A stretch of 19,866 bases of DNA from JBJYKD01 sp049310025. GTDB taxonomy: Bacteria > Bacillota > Thermosediminibacteria > Thermosediminibacterales > Tepidanaerobacteraceae. The stretch covers positions 1 to 19,866 of the forward strand of contig NZ_JBJYKD010000040.1 in NCBI RefSeq assembly GCF_049310025.1, in the 5' to 3' direction. The notes below the pieces were generated by a model. It made no database searches. It worked only from the letters and a program-made list of their open reading frames with translations, and had not been told where the DNA came from. Of this stretch, positions 14,819 to 19,866 are shown piece by piece; position 1 is the first letter of the stretch; each line of letters starts with the position of its first letter. Position numbers and translations under genes: made by a program.

Positions 14819-15359
14819 TCACCCGCCATAAAATAAGGTGATATTGTTACAATGGCATGGCCAAAGGTGTCATTGTAATTCTTGAAGTTATCAATATCCA
14901 GGAAAATAACCGTTAAAGGAATGCCGTACCTGATAGTCCTTTCGAGTTCATTAACCAGTATGTTGCGGATTGTACGCTTATTAAAGAACCCTGTCAAAAA
15001 GTCGGTTTCAGCTTCTTTTTCCAGCCGGCTTACAAGTTTTGCGTTAGCCAAAGCTATTATCCAGTTCGACGGTTGAGGTCAAAAGGCGGCTGATTTCATA
15101 AATGCTGTTCAGCTCAAGGCTTCGCAATCCTAAAAGGTTTTTTTCAAGGATGCAGAACAGCTCCCAGATCACCGTAAATAAACTTGTCCCCCAGGAAATC
15201 GTCCGAAAAAAACTCAAATTCCTGCAGATGCCTTACCATTTTGAATTGTGATTCAGAGATAGTAGTCAGGTATAAACTTTTAAGACCGTTCCTTGCGCTG
15301 TTAAAAATAATGTTTTGAACGAATATCGTTTTTCCGCTGCCCGGAGAACCGGCCGACTC
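14815..15359 (-). pseudogene. Decayed KaiC-like ATPase / GGDEF signalling protein
   Basis: Three coding fragments lie in order on the minus strand but in different frames. The first (15359 down to about 15150) reads a RecA/KaiC-type P-loop, SAGSPGSGKTIFVQNIIF, followed by GLKSLYLTTISESQFKMV. The second reads EKNLLGLRSLELNSIYEISR and LLTSTVELD, a linker of the kind that precedes diguanylate cyclase domains. The third is the first part of a GGDEF domain, ETDFLTGFFNKRTIRNIL and IFLDIDNFKNYNDTFGH, cut off before the GGDEF catalytic loop. No start codon or complete active site remains, so it is not functional. The truncation point coincides with the start of the EamA gene. Confidence 0.65.
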
Positions 15360-15401
15360 ATTACATTATAGTCATATTATAACACAGCAGCTTGTGCTGT
15401 G

Positions 15402-15506
15402 CTAACTTTTGTTGCCAGGGCACCGCCACGGCTTTCCTAAATAATAGCCCTGTCCGTATCGGATGCCTGCGTTTTCAAAAACTTTAGCCATTTCGCGGTT
15501 TAAGTC
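15402..15506 (-). pseudogene. C-terminal remnant of an EAL-domain protein
   Basis: The minus strand encodes DLNREMAKVFENAGIRYGQG followed by YYLGKPWRCPGN and a stop. The GIRYGQGYYLGKP stretch is the characteristic end of EAL cyclic-di-GMP phosphodiesterase domains. Only about 34 residues remain, with no start. It lies next to a GGDEF remnant, pointing to a lost cyclic-di-GMP signalling cluster. A seven-pair hairpin (15383-15389 with 15395-15401) follows its stop codon. Confidence 0.6.
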
Positions 15507-15509
15507 AAA

Positions 15510-15536
15510 AAAAAATAGCCCTATTATGGGCTATTT
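15510..15536 (-). terminator. Rho-independent terminator of the coiled-coil protein gene
   Basis: Nine pairs (15513-15521 with 15528-15536) enclose a six-base loop, followed on the minus strand by a run of T. The stem overlaps the last codons and the stop of the coding region. Confidence 0.8.
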
Positions 15537-16018
15537 GCGCTCATATACCAACTTATTGCAGTCAGAATTACAGTTATTATAGTTCCTATGGACCAAATGC
15601 GTAAACCGCCAATTTCTTGTTTAAGTTCCTCTTTCATTTCTAATCTAAATTCATTTATTTTTTGTTCAAATTCTTTCCTTTGGTTATCTAATCTTAATAT
15701 ATTACTATCTTTAAAATCTGTTATTTCCTTTCTTAAATCCATGATTTCTTTCCTTTGGTTGTCGAATCTTGATATGGTACCATCTTTAAAATCCGTTATT
15801 TCCTTTCTTAAATCTACGATTTCGTTCCTTTGGCTGTCGAATCTTATATCAATGTTATTTCTCAGATCGCTGATTTCTTTTCTTATATCAGTGATAATTT
15901 GTGTGATATTAATTAACTGCTGGGATAAATAAAAATACCCCATTTCTGTTGCTTTAGGCTCCTTCTGCGGCTCGTCCATTCCAGCGGCAATTTCTTTTAT
16001 CGGATCAGCCATAGCCAT
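15524..16018 (-). CDS. Small membrane-anchored coiled-coil repeat protein
   Basis: This 164-residue protein is unrecognised at family level. Residues 42-116 consist of three consecutive 25-residue units with the pattern DLRKEITDFKD...RFDNQRKE, strongly predicted to form a coiled coil. Residues 117-138 continue the helix. Residues 141-158 (IWSIGTIITVILTAISWY) are one membrane segment near the C terminus, so most of the protein should hang on the cytoplasmic face as a tail-anchored rod. The layout resembles Bdr-like proteins and phage XhlA-type accessory proteins, but the similarity may be only coiled-coil pattern. The ATG is preceded by GGAG at nine bases. It has its own terminator. Neighbours are remnants, so context gives no function. 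Confidence 0.75.
   Translation of the reverse strand: MAMADPIKEIAAGMDEPQKEPKATEMGYFYLSQQLINITQIITDIRKEISDLRNNIDIRFDSQRNEIVDLRKEITDFKDGTISRFDNQRKEIMDLRKEITDFKDSNILRLDNQRKEFEQKINEFRLEMKEELKQEIGGLRIWSIGTIITVILTAISWYMSANSP
15671..15895 (-). repeat. Three tandem 75-base repeats within the coiled-coil gene
   Basis: Units at 15821-15895, 15746-15820 and 15671-15745 each code for 25 residues. The two units nearest the 3' end are most alike, differing at a few codons; the first is more diverged. In-frame unit gain or loss would change the rod length by a fixed step. Confidence 0.75.
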
Positions 16019-16096
16019 ACACCTTCTCTCCTCTCTTTAGAATATTTTAATATATTCTATCTTTATCTTGCAACATCTGTAGGTTTTTCAAGTGCT

Positions 16097-16273
16097 TTAT
16101 ATTCTTTCACAAGAAGATTGTCCTGGCCCCCGGTTATTTGGACTTAAACGACTAAACACTCCTTGACTTGCATTATTTCTTAAAATTTCTTCGTTAAACT
16201 TGCTCGGCGTTATATATCCCAGCGATTGATGGGGCCTTATCCAGTTGTATTCCATCATAAACTCATCAAGCTT
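16097..16273 (-). mobile_element. IS3-family remnant: transposase OrfB C terminus and right end
   Basis: The minus strand encodes LDEFMMEYNWIRPHQSLGYI followed by TPSKFNEEILRNN, the typical end of an IS3-group integrase-type transposase. The terminal inverted repeat begins TGGCCCCC at 16124 and shares TTTAAGTCCAA-type sequence with the remnant at 18924. The reading frame now runs past the repeat to a stop at 16097, showing decay. The 5' part of the element is lost, and the left boundary fuses at about 16270 to an RHS-repeat fragment. Confidence 0.7.
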
Positions 16274-16368
16274 TTTGCCTCATCATAGGTATAGGTAGTT
16301 ATATTGCCGGCCTCATCGGTAACCGAATGGAGGAGACCATTGATGTGCGGTTTACCTTTTAGGTGGGG
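16270..16368 (-). pseudogene. RHS/YD-repeat protein fragment
   Basis: About 32 residues on the minus strand read HLKGKPHINGLLHSVTDEAG followed by NITTYTYDEAKS, which is a clear YD repeat (GNxTxYxYD) of RHS or wall-associated toxin-delivery proteins. An in-frame stop lies just before it and a transposase fragment just after. Nothing else of the gene remains. From 16369 to 16490 I see only low-certainty coding-like sequence on the minus strand (EYIKHLKTTPIVNNPT then stop) and no recognisable feature. Confidence 0.55.
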
Positions 16369-16493
16369 TTATTGACTATCGGGGTAGTTTTAAGATGTTT
16401 TATGTATTCCGGGGATATAGCTATATTAACGAAATTAATTATGATGTCTAACTTATTGGGGTCAGTTCGTTAGCAATGATCATGATTGTACAT

Positions 16494-16528
16494 AAATGAC
16501 AGCGGAGCTTTTTGCTCCGCTGTCATTT
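16494..16528 (-). terminator. Long perfect hairpin after the flavin oxidoreductase gene
   Basis: Fifteen perfect pairs (16494-16508 with 16514-16528) enclose a five-base loop, 14 bases past the stop codon of the gene read from the right. The following T-run is short (ATTTA), but the stem is very stable, so termination is likely. Confidence 0.7.
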
Positions 16529-16542
16529 GGATCTAACGTATT

Positions 16543-18483
16543 TTATTCCACTGCCATAGCAGCATAGAATCCTGTACGGATGGCATTGCTTACTTTACCT
16601 ATCCTTTCAGCATCTCCTATGACTGTCGTCTTCATGCAATACTTTGCCCTGACTGCATCTGTAAAATCATTATCATTAGACTGACCGAAGGCTGTAATGA
16701 CTGTATCGGCGTCAATCTTTTCCTTCGAACCGTCTTGTTTCTCAATGGTAACGCCACTGGAATCAATCTCAACTACTTTGCTGTTGGTCAGGAGTGTCAC
16801 GTTATTTTCATCAAGCAAGCGCATAAGGCTTATCTTATTTATGGCCATGACATCTCGAGCACATTCATCAAGCATTTCGATGACAGTCACTTTTTTACCC
16901 TCCATGGCAAGTTCCAGTGCTGTGTCACAGCCGCTGAGTCCACCACCGCAGATGGCGATATTCCGGCCCTTGACGCCATGTTTATGCGCTTCCACTACAT
17001 TTATCACATTTGAGCAATCTATACCTCTTATCGGTGGAATAATCGGTCTGGAACCCGTGGCTACAAAAATCCTGTCGGCGGCCTCGAGAATTGGGTCATC
17101 GGCCTTGATTTCAGTATTGAGCACTACTTTTACGCCTAGTTTTTCGAGCTGCACGCCGTACCAGTGAATTAATTCGCGTATGCGTTTTTTAAAGGGCCCG
17201 GTGGCGACTATACCTAAGGTTCCGCCTATGGAATCGCCTTTTTCAAATACTGTAACTTTGTGGCCTTTAAGGGCTGCTGTGCGCGCTGCTTCCAAGCCCG
17301 CTGGGCCTGCACCAACGACTACAATGTTTTTCGGGCTCTCGGTTTTCTTGATCTCCATATAATCCTCAAAGCCTGCGCTCGGGTTGACGGCACAGCTTAA
17401 CTGTGTTAACCGGCCGAAGATTCTGCCAATGCATTCCTCATTGCATAGGATACAAGGGCGTATATCTTCCCTTCGGTTTTCCATCAGTTTTTTGGGAAAA
17501 TGCGGGTCAGCTATGGCCTGGCGGCCGAACATGACAAAGTCGCAGTCACCAGAGTTTATAAGTTCCAGGGCTGTTTCCGGGCTGTGGCTGCCGGAATTCA
17601 GAAGTGGTACCTTAACATGTTTTCTTGCCTCTTTGCAGACATAGGCCAAGCAAGCCTCACCCAGATAAGATGGTGGGAAAATATAATCCATTGATTCATA
17701 AGCTCCGGCATCAACATCAAAGGCATCCACTCCCGCTTCTTCAAGGATTTTGAGCAGCGGTATGCTGTCTTCTATAGTGCGTCCGCCGTTGAACCGGTGA
17801 TCAAGAGCGATTCGGAATATGATCGGCATGTCATCACCAACGGCAGCACGTACTGTCTTCACAATCTCTACTGGAAAACGGGCGCGGTTTTCTAAGCTGC
17901 CGCCGTACTCGTCAGTGCGCTTATTCCAGATGGGTGACATAAACTGGTCAATCAAATAACCTGCATGAGCGTGAATCTCAATGGCATCAAAACCTGCTCT
18001 TTTTGCGAAGATTGCGGCGTTTGTCCAGTCCTTCATCATGTCGTGAATTTCTTCGGTGGTGAGAGCCCGGCAGATGATGTTGGGATCGTAGAAAGAGGGG
18101 ATTTCAGAAGATGAAATCGGTACCCGCTCGCCGATGTTTGGCATACCATTGCGGCCGGTACCAGGGCTCATAGAGATGCAGATCTTGGCTCCCCAACGGT
18201 GCACCCGTTCACATAGGACCGTGGTTTTGGGGATAGCACGCGGGTTGTCAAGGGCGATGGTGGGGCCGCCTTGGGCGGTTTTCTCGTTTATGAACATGGA
18301 GCCAGTAATGATCATTCCGAACCCACCACGGGCCCGCTCTTCATAGTATCTCATGCCCTCTTCGCTTTCGGTGCCGTCTTGCATGGGGGTAAATGTCCCC
18401 ATTGGCGACATAACAATGCGGTTTTTCAGATGCATTTTGCCGATTTTCATCGGCTCAAACAATTTTGCATATTTGTTTTCCAC
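16543..18483 (-). CDS. NADH:flavin oxidoreductase of the 2,4-dienoyl-CoA reductase / enoate reductase type
   Basis: This 646-residue enzyme has three parts. An Old Yellow Enzyme FMN barrel (1-340) carries the active-site stretch EIHAHAGYLIDQFMSP, with H171, H173 and Y176. A [4Fe-4S] site is formed by C344, C347, C351 and C364. A FAD/NAD(P) disulfide-reductase-like half (385-646) has dinucleotide motifs GAGPAG (391-396) and GGGLSG (513-518). The layout equals FadH, clostridial enoate reductase and bile-acid BaiCD/BaiH proteins (640-680 residues). It should pass hydride from NAD(P)H via FAD, iron-sulfur and FMN to a C=C bond of an unsaturated acid or CoA ester; the substrate is not identifiable. 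The start is GTG with AAGGGG seven bases before it. It appears to be a lone gene between IS remnants, with a strong hairpin at its end. Confidence 0.92.
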   Translation of the reverse strand: MENKYAKLFEPMKIGKMHLKNRIVMSPMGTFTPMQDGTESEEGMRYYEERARGGFGMIITGSMFINEKTAQGGPTIALDNPRAIPKTTVLCERVHRWGAKICISMSPGTGRNGMPNIGERVPISSSEIPSFYDPNIICRALTTEEIHDMMKDWTNAAIFAKRAGFDAIEIHAHAGYLIDQFMSPIWNKRTDEYGGSLENRARFPVEIVKTVRAAVGDDMPIIFRIALDHRFNGGRTIEDSIPLLKILEEAGVDAFDVDAGAYESMDYIFPPSYLGEACLAYVCKEARKHVKVPLLNSGSHSPETALELINSGDCDFVMFGRQAIADPHFPKKLMENRREDIRPCILCNEECIGRIFGRLTQLSCAVNPSAGFEDYMEIKKTESPKNIVVVGAGPAGLEAARTAALKGHKVTVFEKGDSIGGTLGIVATGPFKKRIRELIHWYGVQLEKLGVKVVLNTEIKADDPILEAADRIFVATGSRPIIPPIRGIDCSNVINVVEAHKHGVKGRNIAICGGGLSGCDTALELAMEGKKVTVIEMLDECARDVMAINKISLMRLLDENNVTLLTNSKVVEIDSSGVTIEKQDGSKEKIDADTVITAFGQSNDNDFTDAVRAKYCMKTTVIGDAERIGKVSNAIRTGFYAAMAVE

Positions 18484-18540
18484 ATATGTTCCCCTTTCTT
18501 TAAGTTTTATTCTTCTTTAAGTTTTTTTTCATTGATTGTC

Positions 18541-18885
18541 TCAAAAATAATATTCCTCATCAGGGGGCAAATGAATCATACGAACGACTATAGAATTGAT
18601 ACGATAACGACTCTGCTTGATGCAGAAATATATCTTAAGACCGTCTGCCCCACAAATTATGTGTGTTTTTGGAATTTCATAATTAGGGTTCTCAAGTTCA
18701 TTATTTCCAGATACTGCATATATATTCTTGTCCGTCGTCAGTTTTAGAAGGAAAGGGTAAATGTCATATTCGGAAGCGATCTGAGAAATGGTTTTTTCTT
18801 CCTTGAGAATTTCCACTACGATTTTAGCCTTAAGTTCAGCTGGATATTTTTTCCTAATACTCGTGCTGACGCTCAGGACCCCCAT
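18541..18885 (-). pseudogene. IS3-family OrfA N terminus fused to unrelated sequence
   Basis: The first 44 residues (18754-18885) contain KKYPAELKAKIVVEILKEEK followed by TISQIASEYDIYP, the helix-turn-helix start of IS3-type OrfA. The usual continuation NQLxxWK is replaced by FLLKLTTDKNIYAVSGNN and about 50 further residues that I cannot assign. The fusion is probably an accident of deletion, since OrfA would need its zipper region and OrfB to work. A left terminal repeat lies just upstream at 18891-18911. Confidence 0.6.
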
Positions 18886-18890
18886 TTTCC

Positions 18891-18911
18891 GTGTCTACTT
18901 TTCTGGGGCCA
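18891..18911 (-). mobile_element. IS3-family left inverted repeat
   Basis: Read on the minus strand the sequence is TGGCCCCAGAAAAGTAGACA, placed 26 bases or less before the OrfA start codon. It shares the TGGCCCC tip and the inner T.GAC bases with the right-end repeat at 18924, as expected for the two ends of one element. Confidence 0.6.
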
Positions 18912-18923
18912 TTATACGTGTAC

Positions 18924-19336
18924 TGGCCCCCTATTACTTGGACTTAAACGACCAACACGCCACGATTCACATTATTTCCTAAAAATGCTTCATAAAATGC
19001 TGAAGGTGTCATAAATTTGCGGATCGTGGGGCCTTTCACAAAGATAAAATTTTATATAATCATCCAGGCCTTTAAAAAATGACTTATAACTTTCAAAATT
19101 ATTTAAATTAACATATTCTTCTTTCAAGGTTCTATGAAATCTTTCAATTTTCGGGTTTCTTTCAGGCGACCTTACTGGTATTCGCTCATGAAACATACCC
19201 TGTTTAGTGCAAAATTCCTGAAATTCTTTAGACTTAAACTGCGGCCCATTATCGGTTCTGATTGTTAAACTCCTGTTATATGCCTTGATGAAATGGCTTT
19301 TGTCACGGTTTTTACTACATCTAATAAGTTGTTATT
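18924..19336 (-). mobile_element. IS3-family remnant: frameshifted OrfB C-terminal half and right end
   Basis: On the minus strand the integrase core reads SLTIRTDNGPQFKSKEFQEF, holding the second catalytic Asp. It then reads RNPKIERFHRTLKEEYVN with the catalytic Glu and ends, in another frame, MTPSAFYEAFLGNNVNRGVL with a stop at 18944-18946. At least two frameshifts (near 19260 and 19010) break the gene, and the first catalytic Asp region is missing at the upstream end. The right inverted repeat TGGCCCCCTATTACTTGGAC starts at 18924. It stops abruptly near 19336, five bases from the stop codon of the next gene. Confidence 0.75.
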
Positions 19337-19340
19337 TTGA

Positions 19341-19772
19341 TTAAAAATCCTCATCTTCTATGAGTTCAAATATACATTTGCTTTTTCCTAAAAGCTCATC
19401 TTCTTTTTCAGTCAGGGGATCAAGCCAGTCAGCTTTATCACGCGCCCATTTTAACCATTTTAAAAGCTTTTCTCTTTTTTCTTCATTTGCAACTTCAGCT
19501 ATTTTACTTTCCATACAGTCAGCAAACCTTCTAATTTTCTCTGCCTTGTCCCAATCCGTAGCAGCCTGTTCCAACAGCCTTACCTCTTCTAATTCTCCTT
19601 TTCTCATTTGTTCTAAACGCCGCTGCCTTTCATGCTCTTCCCATTGTCTTTTTTCTTCTCTTTCTTTAAGTTCATCTACAGCTCGGAGCTTATTTGCAAC
19701 AACAAACATATCATAAATAATTCTTCCTATTTGAGTTTCTAAGGGCTCATCGTCATTATCTTTGTATTCCAT
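19341..19772 (-). CDS. Uncharacterised charged alpha-helical protein, possibly N-terminally truncated
   Basis: This 143-residue protein has no family I can name. Residues 30-65 are rich in Glu, Arg, Lys and Gln and probably form a long helix or coiled coil. Residues 68-122 contain AATDWDKAEKIRRFADCMES followed by a region ending WLKWARDKADWLDPL, a tryptophan-spaced helical domain I associate with the C-terminal part of larger hypothetical proteins found next to mobile elements. The ATG at 19772 has no visible ribosome site. The frame stays open for another 22 codons upstream without a better start, so this may be the tail of a gene cut by a transposon. The IS remnant begins right after its stop. 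Confidence 0.5.
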   Translation of the reverse strand: MEYKDNDDEPLETQIGRIIYDMFVVANKLRAVDELKEREEKRQWEEHERQRRLEQMRKGELEEVRLLEQAATDWDKAEKIRRFADCMESKIAEVANEEKREKLLKWLKWARDKADWLDPLTEKEDELLGKSKCIFELIEDEDF

Positions 19773-19780
19773 CTTATATT

Positions 19781-19858
19781 GGGTGGTATTATTGAACCAC
19801 CCTGCACTGGAGTGCAGGGAATTATTTGCGACTGAAAGTCGCTATTCAGGCTAAAGCC
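19781..19858. repeat. Cluster of four small hairpins at the right edge, possible transposon end
   Basis: Seven pairs link 19781-19787 with 19796-19802. Nine pairs link 19800-19808 with 19811-19819, overlapping the first by three bases. Six pairs link 19828-19833 with 19837-19842. A short GGCT/AGCC stem is at 19849-19858. Closely spaced small hairpins mark the ends of IS200/IS605-type elements, which transpose as single strands. No transposase is in view, so this is only a suggestion. Confidence 0.35.
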
Positions 19859-19866
19859 AGCTTAAG

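Noticed and set aside
15671..15895. CRISPR array
   Set aside because: The 75-base repeats are directly joined with no unique spacers and are in frame within a coding region.
15588..15932. 114-codon plus-strand repeat-rich open frame
   Set aside because: It is the antisense of the 75-base repeats of the coiled-coil gene, which has the ribosome site and terminator on the other strand.
18924..19336. Functional IS3 transposase
   Set aside because: OrfB is broken by at least two frameshifts and lacks its N-terminal half with the first catalytic Asp.

Overview
The window looks like part of a Gram-positive, anaerobic, probably thermophilic Clostridia-type genome (Thermoanaerobacterales-like). This is inferred from strong GGAGG-type ribosome sites, GTG and TTG starts, a lipoprotein sugar-binding protein, an AraR-type GntR/LacI hybrid regulator, an FMN-type glutamate synthase homologue and an enoate-reductase-like flavoenzyme. 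No 16S or other species marker is present, so the assignment is tentative.

Positions 101-10550 hold one coherent pentose-use locus, all on the minus strand. In transcription order it contains an AraR-like regulator with its own terminator; a creatinase/M24-fold protein; a CUT2 sugar ABC transporter (ATPase, permease, lipoprotein binding protein); an L-fucose/L-arabinose-isomerase-family enzyme; AraD; and AraB. The isomerase, AraB kinase and AraD epimerase would take L-arabinose to L-ribulose, L-ribulose 5-phosphate and D-xylulose 5-phosphate. The regulator promoter and the transporter-operon promoter each carry a near-palindromic site (core TTGT[C/G]CGTACAT) just downstream of the -10 box. 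This gives a simple model: AraR represses itself and the operon, and sugar releases it. A terminator-like hairpin before the isomerase and a pair of mutually exclusive hairpins before the binding-protein gene suggest that transport and catabolic parts are expressed at different levels.

Positions 10560-11090 form a gene-free stretch of about 620 bases. It holds an unidentified GC-rich structured segment, the 3' end (domains V and VI) of a group II intron on the minus strand, and a good promoter for the next gene. Positions 11090-12730 encode an FMN-binding glutamate-synthase-family protein on the plus strand.

Positions 12733-15510 mix intact genes (a YfcE-type phosphoesterase, an EamA transporter) with decayed ones: a CoA-transferase beta-subunit pseudogene, a 35-residue tail of an unknown protein, a KaiC-like/GGDEF pseudogene and an EAL-domain tail. 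Positions 15524-16018 encode a small membrane-anchored coiled-coil protein built on a 25-residue repeat.

From 16097 to the right edge the DNA is a graveyard of mobile elements. There are two IS3-family remnants, one fused to an RHS-repeat fragment and one forming a right-end/left-end junction, surrounding one intact gene for an Old-Yellow-Enzyme/2,4-dienoyl-CoA-reductase-type flavoprotein. The right edge has an uncharacterised charged protein and a cluster of small hairpins that may be a transposon end. I do not see a CRISPR array, rRNA or tRNA. No single new system stands out; the best leads are the metal-ligand-less M24 protein in the arabinose operon, the overlapping hairpins, and the unidentified structured RNA region.
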